Assembly (NCBI RefSeq): GCF_023715105.1
Contig: NZ_JAMBNO010000002.1
Coordinates: forward strand, 1 to 64,000
DNA from: Hydrogenophaga intermedia
Lineage (GTDB): Bacteria > Pseudomonadota > Gammaproteobacteria > Burkholderiales > Burkholderiaceae_C
Length of the DNA: 64,000 bases
Direction of reading: 5' to 3'
The position numbers were made by a program, and so were the translations under genes. Positions 1 through 7,606 of this stretch are shown here, piece after piece; the stretch's first letter is position 1; each line of letters opens with the position of its first letter. Under the pieces are notes generated by a model. That model saw only the letters and a program-made list of their open reading frames with translations, ran no database searches and was not told the DNA's origin.

Positions 1-63
1 GCGCCTGCGGCGCTGGTCTTTCAAGATGACTTCAACAGTGTCCGTATGCCTAGTCGTACTCAC
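1..63 (-). CDS. possible transposase OrfA N-terminus (partial)
   Basis: A GTG at 61-63 read leftward is preceded by a GGAG-type ribosome site and opens a frame that runs off the window edge. The 21 visible residues end in EVILKDQRRRR. A short acidic/hydrophobic start followed by four arginines resembles the beginning of OrfA proteins of IS2/IS66-type insertion sequences, where an HTH follows. Only 21 residues are visible, so this is a guess by pattern. It would fit the mobile character of the adjacent copper region. It could equally be a random frame. Confidence 0.3.
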   Translation of the reverse strand, partial: MSTTRHTDTVEVILKDQRRRR

Positions 64-358
64 AGTCCTACTCCTATCTTTAAAGATAAGCGATAGGACG
101 GGTCCGGGGATTTGGGGGGCTATCTCATACAGCCCGAGCTGTTCCGTGCCCGAGCGCTCAGAGACATCCACGCGGCTGCACCACCTTGGTCGACGACATC
201 GACTGAAATGCCACGGCCATCAGTTCAAGCTCCACCCGCGCTCTTTCAAACGGGGACACGCGGGTCAACGGTGGGCCTTGCGCCGAAGGAACGGTCGGCC
301 AGACCATAGTAGTCCGCCCAGACAGGCTCACGTGAGCGTGCAGGCTCTTGCCCCGCAA
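64..358. other. intergenic, no convincing gene
   Basis: About 295 bases between the edge frame and the CopZ-like gene. A perfect 14-base palindrome, TATCTTTAAAGATA, lies at 75-88, inside the presumed promoter region of the leftward frame at 1-63. A leftward frame at 158-358 has no recognisable homology to me and I do not call it. Confidence 0.5.
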
Positions 359-619
359 TCAGTGGCAGGAGCCGCAGCAGCCCCCTCGCTTGACAGCGGA
401 TGCCGGCGCAGCAGCCGGCGCGTTCACCTGAGCGGGCGAATACCCAGCGTCGGCAATCGCCTTCTGGACGATGCCCGCGTTCGCATCGGTTGCCACGCTC
501 ACCAAATGGCGGCCCAGGTCGACCTGGACATCTGCACCTGGGTCGATGGTCTTGACCGCCTTGGTGATGGTGCTGGCGCAATGGCCGCAGGTCATATCGT
601 TCACTTCGAATGCAAGCAT
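359..619 (-). CDS. copZ: heavy-metal-associated domain protein (CopZ-like copper chaperone)
   Basis: An 86-residue cytoplasmic protein with one HMA fold. The metal-binding loop M-T-C-G-H-C (C11, C14) sits after the first strand, as in CopZ/Atx1, which bind Cu(I) and pass it to P1B-type ATPases or to a CueR-type regulator. Residues 1-66 cover the whole HMA domain. The tail after residue 67 is Ala/Pro rich and ends in G-G-C-C-G-S-C-H, giving three extra cysteines and a histidine not found in minimal CopZ, possibly a second metal site. It has its own promoter with a 19-bp spacer (652-682). The gene name is by family similarity. Confidence 0.85.
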   Translation of the reverse strand: MLAFEVNDMTCGHCASTITKAVKTIDPGADVQVDLGRHLVSVATDANAGIVQKAIADAGYSPAQVNAPAAAPASAVKRGGCCGSCH

Positions 620-651
620 TGGTTCTCTCCGTCAGTGGTTAGGTGCTGCTG

Positions 652-682
652 ACTCTAGACCTTGCCATCGTGGCAATGTCAA
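652..682 (-). promoter_or_regulatory. CueR/MerR-type promoter of copZ
   Basis: Reading leftward, TTGACA (682-677) and TAGAGT (657-652) are separated by 19 bases. The spacer holds the dyad TTGCCA-CGA-TGGCAA. A 19-bp spacer with a CCTTGCC/GGCAAGG-like dyad is the hallmark of promoters activated by CueR and related MerR-family copper/silver sensors. It lies about 35 bases upstream of the copZ start. Confidence 0.75.
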
Positions 683-761
683 GTGTCAGTTTCTGGCCTC
701 CCATCGAGGGCCCACTCCAAGCGGAGCAGACGCTGGGCTTCTCATCGAGCATCTCGTAAAG

Positions 762-793
762 TGAAGCCGCCGCGGCGCTGCGCGGCGGCTTCA
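762..793. terminator. strong hairpin downstream of the DUF4148 gene
   Basis: Perfect 12-bp stem TGAAGCCGCCGC / GCGGCGGCTTCA with an 8-base loop, 55 bases after the stop of the leftward DUF4148 gene. There is no long T-run on either side, so termination efficiency is uncertain. Confidence 0.5.
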
Positions 794-847
794 TCTTGTA
801 CGAGGTTGGATGCTCTTCGGCTCTCCGCCGTTCGCCCTAACCGACAA

Positions 848-1195
848 TCAGCCTCCACTGTAGAGCTGCATGCGTGCGTTCCGCTCCGCCGGCGTCTCGC
901 TCAGCAGCTCGCGAACCACTTCTTCGCGCGTCTTGCCCGGTCCGGCACTGGGCACCGGAGGCGGGTAGCTGCCCTCGCCGAAATTGAGGAGTCCCTGCTG
1001 TACCGCAGCCTCGGCCTCGGCTCGGACCTGCGCACGGGTTTTCTCGCTCTTGAAGTGATCCGCGTGAACGACCACGCCGACTTCGTCGCTAGTCGGATGC
1101 AAGTATTCAGCCGAGGCCATTCCCGGCAACCCCAGGGCGGCAGCCGCGGCTACGGCTGCAATCATGGAAGAGATGGAGTGGCTACGTTGAGTCAT
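848..1195 (-). CDS. DUF4148 domain-containing secreted protein
   Basis: A 115-residue protein with a signal peptide (residues about 1-27, hydrophobic AAVAAAAALG, cleavage near ASA-E). The mature part has the conserved DUF4148 layout: an acidic, Ala-rich helix (RAQVRAEAEAAVQQGLL), then SYPP, then TREEVVREL. DUF4148 proteins are small periplasmic proteins, common in Burkholderiales and often next to metal-resistance genes. Their function is unknown. The start at 1195 (ATG, MTQRSHS) is preferred over an upstream in-frame ATG because it follows an AGGA sequence and begins the signal peptide directly. Confidence 0.8.
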   Translation of the reverse strand: MTQRSHSISSMIAAVAAAAALGLPGMASAEYLHPTSDEVGVVVHADHFKSEKTRAQVRAEAEAAVQQGLLNFGEGSYPPPVPSAGPGKTREEVVRELLSETPAERNARMQLYSGG

Positions 1196-1308
1196 GATAG
1201 GAGTCCTTGTAAAAGTCGATGAACTTGCATCTCCCGTCCGCTTGGTAGGCGATGAGGAGATGTGTTCATCGTAGAGACCGCTACCCAACAGAAGCGGGAC
1301 AGCACGGT

Positions 1309-1530
1309 GAGATCTCTGTCACCGAGAAGGAACTGCTTGAGCATCTGGAGCAGATGCGGAAATTCCCGGACATGGAGCACGACGAGCCCGGCAAGGTCAC
1401 GCTGCAGCCTGGCAAGCAAGGCGAGATCGTCTGGCAGTTCACCAAAGCTGGCGGTGTGAACTTCGCCTGCCTGATTCCAGGCCACTACGAAGCTGGCATG
1501 AAGGGCCTCGTTCAGGTCAGCAAGAAGTAG
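1309..1530 (+). pseudogene. truncated cupredoxin (C-terminal half)
   Basis: From about residue EISVTEKELLEH onward this frame matches the C-terminal half of plastocyanin/azurin-like periplasmic copper proteins found in copper islands. It includes RKFPDMEHDEP, the strand GEIVWQFTKAG and the type-1 copper loop C-L-I-P-G-H-Y-E-A-G-M, which carries the Cys, His and Met ligands. The N-terminal half, with the signal peptide and first His ligand, is missing, and the sequence upstream of 1309 is unrelated. No credible start is present. It is a remnant created by a deletion between here and the divergent DUF4148 gene. Confidence 0.75.
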
Positions 1531-1583
1531 AACCACGCCGCTTCATCAAGGATGCACGGTGACTGTGTCACCTCTCCCACGTC

Positions 1584-1618
1584 CTGCTGATCCGCAAGGC
1601 GGATCAGCAGACATTTTT
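1584..1618 (+). terminator. rho-independent terminator
   Basis: Perfect 12-bp stem CTGCTGATCCGC / GCGGATCAGCAG with a 3-base loop, followed by ACATTTTT. It lies 53 bases after the stop of the cupredoxin remnant and 24 bases before the cusF-like gene, so it separates the two units. Confidence 0.85.
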
Positions 1619-1641
1619 CAACTCGCGCCCGTGAGGTAGTC

Positions 1642-1983
1642 ATGAACAGCTTCAAGCAATTTCTCTCCGTTTCCGCCGTCGCGCTCGGCATTTTCCTGCC
1701 CATGAGTGGGATGGCCCAGACCACAGCCGAATCGCACAAGGCACAGGCCTCTCAACAAGCGTCGCTGACCGACGGTGAGATCAGGAAGGTGGACCTGGAC
1801 AACGGCAAGGTCACCATCAAGCATGGCGATATCAAGCACCTGGACATGCCGGGAATGACCATGGTTTTCACCGCCAAGGACAAGGGACTGCTTTCCAACC
1901 TCAAGCCCGGGGACAAGGTGAAATTCATGGTTGTCAACGAAGGCGGAAAAATGGTCGTCACGGATATACGTCCAGCGAACTGA
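1642..1983 (+). CDS. CusF-like periplasmic copper-binding protein
   Basis: A 113-residue protein with a signal peptide (about 1-25, cleavage near GMA-Q) and one CusF domain (about 43-111). CusF carries Cu(I)/Ag(I) in the periplasm and hands it to CusB of the CusCBA pump. E. coli CusF uses His, Trp, Met, Met. Here the segment is H61...L-D-M-P-G-M-T-M (69-74), so the Met pair is present but the stacking Trp is replaced by Met69. A good ribosome site (GAGGT, 1633-1637) fixes the start. A second CusF domain with the Trp intact is fused to CusB of the same island. Confidence 0.85.
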   Translation: MNSFKQFLSVSAVALGIFLPMSGMAQTTAESHKAQASQQASLTDGEIRKVDLDNGKVTIKHGDIKHLDMPGMTMVFTAKDKGLLSNLKPGDKVKFMVVNEGGKMVVTDIRPAN

Positions 1984-2074
1984 GGCGAATATGCGGAAGG
2001 CTGCAATGCGGATGAGGATGGGTCGGCAGTCCGTGTCCGCTTGCTCATTGTTTCCCGGCAACTGAAAATTCATC

Positions 2075-2344
2075 ATGCATCACGACCACTCCTCCCCCCA
2101 TACCAGCGATCGACGCAGTGGCTTCTGGCGGTCGCGCTACGCCCTGGGAATGCTCGTCCTCGGTATCGTTGCCGGGTACTTCCTCTGGACCGAACACCGG
2201 GCCCATCTACAGCAGTGGTGGCCCTATGCGCTGTTGTTGGCCTGTCCGTTGATGCACCTATTCATGCACAAGGGGCATGGCGGACATGGCAACCAATCCC
2301 CTGGGTCCGACGAGGGCAGGCGGTCGAATTCCGACAGGGACTGA
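2075..2344 (+). CDS. DUF2933 small membrane protein
   Basis: An 89-residue protein with a His-rich start (MHHDHSSPH), two membrane helices (about 21-39 and 48-64) and a H-K-G-H-G-G-H-G metal-binding-like stretch near residue 66. This matches the DUF2933 family of small His-rich membrane proteins found in copper/silver islands. The role is unknown; a metal-binding or accessory role is likely from the context. The ribosome site is weak. The following ~270 bases (2345-2613) hold no gene I can support. Confidence 0.75.
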   Translation: MHHDHSSPHTSDRRSGFWRSRYALGMLVLGIVAGYFLWTEHRAHLQQWWPYALLLACPLMHLFMHKGHGGHGNQSPGSDEGRRSNSDRD

Positions 2345-2613
2345 CCACCACGGGCCGCGCGGGGTAGGCCTTATGGCTGCGTCTCTTTGACCGCTCCGCC
2401 TCTCTTCGGCCGTTCAGCCAATCCGAACGCGGTTGCACACGCAACTGACACGCGATGCCAGCAGGAAGGCCCACTGCATTCTCCGGGTCTGCCACAAGTG
2501 AGCGTGCCGCGATCCGCACCTCCGTTCGCATGGGATCGCTTGGCTGCACTTCGGAACCGCCGGCGAACCGCAAAGTCGCATCCTGCAACACAGGCACCTG
2601 GAGGGAGCGAACC

Positions 2614-3117
2614 ATGAAGTTGAAGCAACTGGTCTGGATCACGACGGGACTGCTTGCCTTGATCGCCACGGCGGCAGGCGGCTACTTCCAACTTCTCAAG
2701 AGTGCTGCGCCAGTGGTTCCGCCCACGCTAAGCCTCCGGCCAGAAGATCCGCAGGTGCTGCGACTCGGCGCCGCGATCTATGCACAGCAATGCGCGGCCT
2801 GCCATGGGGTCAAGGGCGAAGGCCAGCCCGACTGGCGCGACCGCGGACCTGATGGTCTCTTGCCAGCGCCGCCCCACAACCCCAGCGGCCACACATGGCA
2901 CCACCCCGATGAACAACTGTTCGCCATCACCAAATACGGCTTGGCCAAGTTGATTGAGCAGCCCGACTACCGGACGGCCATGCCGGTCTACGACAAGCTA
3001 CTGAGCGATGACGAGATCGTGGCCGCGTTGTCATGGATCAAGTCCCAATGGCCTCTTGAAATCCGGCGCCGTCACGACGAGATCAATGCCCAGTACCGCA
3101 AGTCGCTGAATCGATAA
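2614..3117 (+). CDS. membrane-anchored mono-heme cytochrome c
   Basis: A 167-residue protein with an uncleaved or signal-like helix (about 8-26), then one class I cytochrome c domain. The heme-binding motif is C60-A-A-C63-H64 and the likely axial Met is M123 in T-A-M-P-V-Y. Start 2614 is chosen because GGAGGGAG lies just upstream; longer in-frame starts have no ribosome site. Cytochromes of this type recur in copper-resistance islands, and an electron-transfer role is inferred. It lies 59 bases before the copA promoter. Confidence 0.85.
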   Translation: MKLKQLVWITTGLLALIATAAGGYFQLLKSAAPVVPPTLSLRPEDPQVLRLGAAIYAQQCAACHGVKGEGQPDWRDRGPDGLLPAPPHNPSGHTWHHPDEQLFAITKYGLAKLIEQPDYRTAMPVYDKLLSDDEIVAALSWIKSQWPLEIRRRHDEINAQYRKSLNR

Positions 3118-3176
3118 CCAACGAGGCAGCCAGACACCGGAATAAGCAAAACGGAATTGCTCGACAGAATATTGGC

Positions 3177-3207
3177 TTGACCTTCACACAATGGCAAGGC
3201 TAATAAT
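3177..3207 (+). promoter_or_regulatory. CueR/MerR-type promoter of copA
   Basis: TTGACC (3177-3182) and AATAAT (3202-3207) are 19 bases apart, with an imperfect dyad ACCTTCACAC...GGCAAGG in the spacer. This is the CueR-class layout, and it places transcription start near 3213, upstream of the ATG at 3239. An earlier in-frame ATG at 3191 falls inside the promoter and is therefore unlikely to be the start. Confidence 0.75.
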
Positions 3208-3238
3208 CAAGGCAAAATTCACGAAAGCACGGACGGGT

Positions 3239-5647
3239 ATGAACGACCACACGCATAAACATACGCACGGCAAAAGGGACGCAGCTTCTTCGGTCGATCA
3301 TCCAGTAGCGACCAATGTGGCCCCCGCCATCGATGGCACACCGGGATTGGCTGGTTCCGCGGTTACCTACACCTGCCCGATGCACCCGGAAGTGCGGCAG
3401 GATCATCCGGGGCGCTGTCCTAAGTGCAAGATGAACCTGGTGCCCGAAGGACAAGTTGCGCATAGCGACCACCGCCACCACGCCCCCCACGCTCACGCTG
3501 TTCGTGAGTCGGCTCCTGGGGCGACGGCCGCCGCACCGCAGGAAGCGCCTGCCGGCACCACCTATACCTGCCCGATGCACCCGGAAGTGCGGCAGGACCA
3601 TCCGGGCAATTGCCCCAAGTGCGGCATGACACTGGAGCCGATCATCCCCCTGGATGAAGAGGACAACAGTGAGTTGAAGGATTTTCAGCGGCGCTTCTGG
3701 TGGACGCTGCCGCTTACTGTGATCGTGACGGTTCTTGCGATGTGGGGCCATCGCCTTGGCTGGTTCAGCATGGCAACGCAAACCTGGGTTGAGTTGGTGC
3801 TGTCGCTCCCCGTCGTGCTCTGGACCGGCTGGCCATTCTTCGTGCGGGGCTGGCAGTCGATCATCCACCGCAGCCCGAACATGTGGACCTTGATCGGCCT
3901 GGGAACGGCCGCGGCTTTCGTCTACAGCGTTGTTGCCACGGTGACCCCGGGGGTGTTTCCCGAATCGTTCGTGGCGATGGGTCGCGTCGCCGTGTACTTC
4001 GAGGCGGCGGTAGTCATTATTTCCCTGACCATGCTGGGTCAGATCATCGAGCTGAAAGCCCGCTCCCAGACATCGGCCGCGATCAAGTCCCTGCTGGGGC
4101 TGGCGCCGAAGACCGCCCGGCGCATCAATGCGGACGGCAGTGAAGAAGATGTACCTCTCAACCACGTACACGTCGGCGACCTGCTGCGCGTGCGTCCCGG
4201 GGAAAAAATTCCGGTCGACGGCACCGTCACCGAAGGCAGCAGCGCGGTCGATGAGTCCATGCTGACCGGTGAACCCGTACCTGTGACCAAGCGGGTTGGC
4301 GACAAGCTGATCGGCGCCACCCTCAACACCAACGGTGCGCTGATCATGCAGTCCGAGAAAGTCGGGGCGGCTACCATGCTGTCGCAGATCGTCCAGATGG
4401 TCGCGTCTGCCCAGCGCTCCAAGGCCCCCATGCAACGCATGGCCGACGTGGTGGCGGGCAAGTTCGTCATGGTGGTCGTACTGGTCGCCATCGCCACCTT
4501 TTTTGTCTGGGGTCTGTTCGGGCCGGAGCCAAGCTGGGTGTTCGGGCTGATCAACGCAGTGGCTGTGCTGATCATTGCATGCCCGTGCGCGTTGGGTCTG
4601 GCCACCCCCATGTCGGTGATGGTCGCCACCGGCCGCGCCGCGACGCAGGGCGTGCTGTTTCGCGACGCTGGCGCGATCGAGAAGATGCGCGAGGTGGACA
4701 CTCTGATCGTGGACAAGACCGGCACACTCACGGAAGGCAGACCCGCGTTCGACACGGCTATTGCGGCTCCAGGCTTCACGCCCGATGAAGTGCTGAGGTT
4801 GGCGGCCAGTCTGGACCAGGGCAGCGAGCACCCGCTGGCAGACGCGATCGTCAGCGCCGCACGAACCAAGGGCTTGCAACTGGCCAAGCCCACCGATTTC
4901 GAGTCGGGCAGCGGAATCGGCGTGCGCGGCACGGTGGAGGGACGGCGCCTGGCATTGGGCAACACGGCACTGATGGAGCAGGAAGGAGTCGCAGTTTCTG
5001 CACTGCGGGCCGACGGAGAACGGTTGCGCGGTGAAGGCGCCAGCATCATGCACTTGGCCGTGGACGGCGTATTCGCGGGCATCCTGGCCGTGACCGACCC
5101 CATCAAGGCCAGCACGCCCGATGCCATTCGAACCCTTCACGCGAGCGGGTTGCGCATCGTGATGGCTACCGGAGATGGGCTCACCACGGCCAAGGCCGTG
5201 GGGGCCAAACTCGGCATCGATGAAGTGCACGGCGAGGTCAAGCCCGCTGACAAGCTGGCGCTGGTGGACAAACTGCAAAAGGAAGGCCATGTGGTCGCCA
5301 TGGCGGGAGACGGCATCAACGACGCTCCGGCCCTGGCCAAGTCCGATGTGGGCATCGCCATGGGCACGGGCACCGACGTCGCAATGAACAGTGGCCAGAT
5401 CACCCTCGTGAAGGGTGATCTGCGCGGCATCGCCTCGTCCCGCGAAGTTTCCATCGACACGGTACGCAACATGCGGCAGAACCTGCTGTTCGCCTTTGTC
5501 TACAACGGCATCGGTGTACCCATCGCGGCTGGCGTGTTCTATCCGTTCACGGGCTGGCTGCTCTCCCCATTGATCGCGGCGCTGGCGATGAGCCTGAGTT
5601 CTGCTTCTGTGATTTTCAATGCGCTTCGGTTGCGCGGCGTGAAGTAG
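3239..5647 (+). CDS. copA: Cu(I)/Ag(I)-translocating P1B-type ATPase
   Basis: An 802-residue inner-membrane pump that exports Cu(I)/Ag(I) from the cytoplasm using ATP. The N-terminus is His-rich (HTHKHTHGK) and carries two heavy-metal-binding modules (Y-T-C-P-M-H-P...C-P-K-C, about 44-69 and 109-135) in place of HMA domains, linked by a second His-rich stretch (HRHHAPHAH). Then follow TM helices, the TGEPVPV actuator loop, the transport motif C448-P-C450, the phosphorylated D492-K-T-G-T, the SEHP motif of the nucleotide domain and the GDGIND hinge near 690. The two-module N-terminus is typical of SilP/CopA variants in mobile silver/copper islands. Regulation is by the CueR-type promoter just upstream. 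Confidence 0.93.
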   Translation: MNDHTHKHTHGKRDAASSVDHPVATNVAPAIDGTPGLAGSAVTYTCPMHPEVRQDHPGRCPKCKMNLVPEGQVAHSDHRHHAPHAHAVRESAPGATAAAPQEAPAGTTYTCPMHPEVRQDHPGNCPKCGMTLEPIIPLDEEDNSELKDFQRRFWWTLPLTVIVTVLAMWGHRLGWFSMATQTWVELVLSLPVVLWTGWPFFVRGWQSIIHRSPNMWTLIGLGTAAAFVYSVVATVTPGVFPESFVAMGRVAVYFEAAVVIISLTMLGQIIELKARSQTSAAIKSLLGLAPKTARRINADGSEEDVPLNHVHVGDLLRVRPGEKIPVDGTVTEGSSAVDESMLTGEPVPVTKRVGDKLIGATLNTNGALIMQSEKVGAATMLSQIVQMVASAQRSKAPMQRMADVVAGKFVMVVVLVAIATFFVWGLFGPEPSWVFGLINAVAVLIIACPCALGLATPMSVMVATGRAATQGVLFRDAGAIEKMREVDTLIVDKTGTLTEGRPAFDTAIAAPGFTPDEVLRLAASLDQGSEHPLADAIVSAARTKGLQLAKPTDFESGSGIGVRGTVEGRRLALGNTALMEQEGVAVSALRADGERLRGEGASIMHLAVDGVFAGILAVTDPIKASTPDAIRTLHASGLRIVMATGDGLTTAKAVGAKLGIDEVHGEVKPADKLALVDKLQKEGHVVAMAGDGINDAPALAKSDVGIAMGTGTDVAMNSGQITLVKGDLRGIASSREVSIDTVRNMRQNLLFAFVYNGIGVPIAAGVFYPFTGWLLSPLIAALAMSLSSASVIFNALRLRGVK

Positions 5648-5704
5648 CCCAGGATGATTTGGAGCCGCTATCAAGTCGAACAGGTCGAAAATCAAGTCTT
5701 CAGA

Positions 5705-5746
5705 TTGATTGACATCAATTCCCCAACACAATCACCTGGCTAACAT
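5705..5746 (+). promoter_or_regulatory. perfect FNR/ANR box with matching -10
   Basis: TTGAT-TGAC-ATCAA (5705-5718) is an exact FNR/ANR consensus dyad. A -10-like TAACAT lies at 5741-5746. If the dyad centre (5711.5) is at -41.5, as in class II FNR promoters, transcription would start at about 5753, which is the A of the next ATG. The overlapping TTGACA at 5709-5714 is too far (26 bases) from the -10 to act as a normal -35. Confidence 0.55.
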
Positions 5747-5752
5747 ATCCTC

Positions 5753-6208
5753 ATGATCTGCTTTAGACGCATCGTCGCGCAATGGGGCCGCTGGATTGCA
5801 AGCGGTTTCGTCGTGACCTTGCTCTTTTCGCAGGTCGCATTGGCGATGTATGCCTGCCCCAAGCTGGACTCGGACACCCACATCGTCTCAATGCAACTAG
5901 CAGGCATGGCCATGGAGGATGCCGCCAGCATGCCCGGCATGCCGGACTGCCACGCCATGCCGGGGACCATGGACGGCGAGGCGCCGCAGTTGTGCCGCGC
6001 ACATTGCAGCGGCGCTGGCAGGCCAGCGCCTTCATTGCAAGGCTTGGACGTCCAGACTCTCGCAGCCCAGGTGGTCTGGTTCGCGTACATGCTTCCAGCC
6101 GTGATCGAAGCCCACGCGGCAGCCGGGCAGCGCGTCGCCCATGTCCCGCCCGACCATCGAGCGGGCTTTCCACCGATCTACCTCACGTTTCAAGTCCTGC
6201 GGAATTGA
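5753..6208 (+). CDS. Met/Cys-rich secreted protein of unknown function
   Basis: A 151-residue protein I do not recognise by name. It has a signal peptide (about 1-31; RRIVAQWGRW then FVVTLLFSQVALA). The mature part is rich in possible copper ligands: Met at 47, 52, 54, 60, 63, 69 and 73, Cys at 35, 66, 81 and 85, and His at 43, 67 and 84, concentrated between 43 and 85. There is no second clear membrane helix. Its place directly before cusCBA suggests a periplasmic Cu/Ag-binding role, which is inference. It has no ribosome site; the -10 is so close that the mRNA may be leaderless. Confidence 0.7.
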   Translation: MICFRRIVAQWGRWIASGFVVTLLFSQVALAMYACPKLDSDTHIVSMQLAGMAMEDAASMPGMPDCHAMPGTMDGEAPQLCRAHCSGAGRPAPSLQGLDVQTLAAQVVWFAYMLPAVIEAHAAAGQRVAHVPPDHRAGFPPIYLTFQVLRN

Positions 6209-6283
6209 TGCACGTGTCCGTGCTCGCCGCGCACCGATGCGGCAGACCACGTGATTTCGTGAACATCAATTCCGAGGACAAAC

Positions 6284-7591
6284 ATGTTTACTCCCTTTTT
6301 TGGCGCACCCGAGGGACGCCCTTCGGCGTTCGGCCGAGGCTCTATACCGGCCTCGATGCGATTGCCTCGTCTGAAAGCTATCAGCATCGCGTTGGCGGGT
6401 AGCGCTCTTGTTGCGCCTGTAGCTTACGCACTCGATTTTGCTGAGGCACGCCTTATCGCGGAGCAGCAGAGCCCGCGCATGAACGCGCAGCAGTTGCAGG
6501 TCAACGTCGCCGAATCGGTGCAGAAGGCGGCAGGCTCGCTGCCCGATCCCAAGCTCTCGCTCGGCATCGAAAACTACCCCATCAGCGGCATGGATCGCTG
6601 GAGCATGACGCGCGAATCCATGACGATGCAGCGCCTGGCGCTCATGCAGGAAGTGCCCAACAGGGCCAAGCGCGACGCCCAGGTCGCCAGTGCGCAGGCG
6701 CGTGTGGATCGAGAGCGCGCGGCGCTGGTTTTGCAGCGATTGCAGATCCGCCAGGAACTCAGCCTGGCGTGGATCGCCGCGCAGGCGGTGGAGCAACGGG
6801 AGATACTGCTGACGGAACTGCTCGCGGAGAACCAGCGCCTGCAAGACAGTCTCCCCGCTCGCGTCGCCGGCGGCACGGCCCAGGCTGGCGACCTGTTGGT
6901 CGCGCAACAGGAGGCGCTGACACTCACGGACCGCCGTGACGATCTACAGCGGGACCGGGCCAAGGCCAGGGCCGCATTGCGGCGCTGGGTGGGCTCCAGG
7001 GCCGACGAAGCACTGCAAGGCGATCCAGGCCCGCTCACTCGCCCCGTCGCGCAACTGCGCACAGAACTGGCGAATCACGCGGAGCTTGAACTCTATCCGG
7101 CGATGCAAAGCATGGCCCGGGCCGAGTCCCGCGAAGCCCAATCAGAGACCCGCGGCGATTGGGCCTGGGAGATTGCCTATAGCCGGCGTGATCGCCGATG
7201 GGGCGACATGGTGTCATTCCAGGTGACATTCGATCTGCCATGGCAGAAGGATCGACGCCAAGTGCCCATGATCGAGGCAAAACGGCACGAGTTGGAGCGT
7301 CTGGACGCCGAACGCGAAGACGTGGCGCGGCGGCATTTGCAGGAGTTGGACGACAGCGCCGCCGAACTCCAAGCGTTGAACAGCCAGATCGACCGCCTGC
7401 AGACCGCCGGCTTGCAGCTGGTACGGAACCGAGCGGCGCTTGCGTTGAGCAACTACCGATCCGCCAAGGGGGACCTGAGCGCTGTGCTCAGTGCACGCGC
7501 CCAGGTGCTGGAGACGCGCATGCGTCTGATCGACCTCGGAGCGCAGCGCGACAGCCTCGTCGCCCGACTGAACAGCCTGATCGCGGACTGA
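6284..7591 (+). CDS. cusC: outer-membrane efflux protein, TolC family (CusC-like)
   Basis: A 435-residue protein with two TolC/OEP repeats forming the outer-membrane channel of the Cu/Ag efflux complex. It is somewhat short but in range for the compact TolC-type proteins paired with CusBA in Burkholderiales. The GAGGA at 6274-6278 supports ATG 6284, although this puts 24 unusual residues (Phe/Gly/Pro rich) before the typical signal sequence, which starts at M25 (MRLPRLKAIS...APVAYA). Long coiled-coil helices follow (e.g. about 140-240 and 340-430). It is 15 bases upstream of cusB and in the same operon. Confidence 0.88.
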   Translation: MFTPFFGAPEGRPSAFGRGSIPASMRLPRLKAISIALAGSALVAPVAYALDFAEARLIAEQQSPRMNAQQLQVNVAESVQKAAGSLPDPKLSLGIENYPISGMDRWSMTRESMTMQRLALMQEVPNRAKRDAQVASAQARVDRERAALVLQRLQIRQELSLAWIAAQAVEQREILLTELLAENQRLQDSLPARVAGGTAQAGDLLVAQQEALTLTDRRDDLQRDRAKARAALRRWVGSRADEALQGDPGPLTRPVAQLRTELANHAELELYPAMQSMARAESREAQSETRGDWAWEIAYSRRDRRWGDMVSFQVTFDLPWQKDRRQVPMIEAKRHELERLDAEREDVARRHLQELDDSAAELQALNSQIDRLQTAGLQLVRNRAALALSNYRSAKGDLSAVLSARAQVLETRMRLIDLGAQRDSLVARLNSLIAD

Positions 7592-7606
7592 GTGGAGACC
7601 CTCGCC

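Noticed and set aside
3200-5731. 843-codon frame on the - strand opposite copA
   Set aside because: Its residues (runs of H, R, Q, G) are the antisense pattern of the ATPase; no family match and the promoter evidence supports the + strand gene.
6256-6269. Second FNR-like site (TTCGT-GAAC-ATCAA) before cusC
   Set aside because: Only the right half is intact; the left half matches 3 of 5. It may be chance despite the similarity to 5705-5718.
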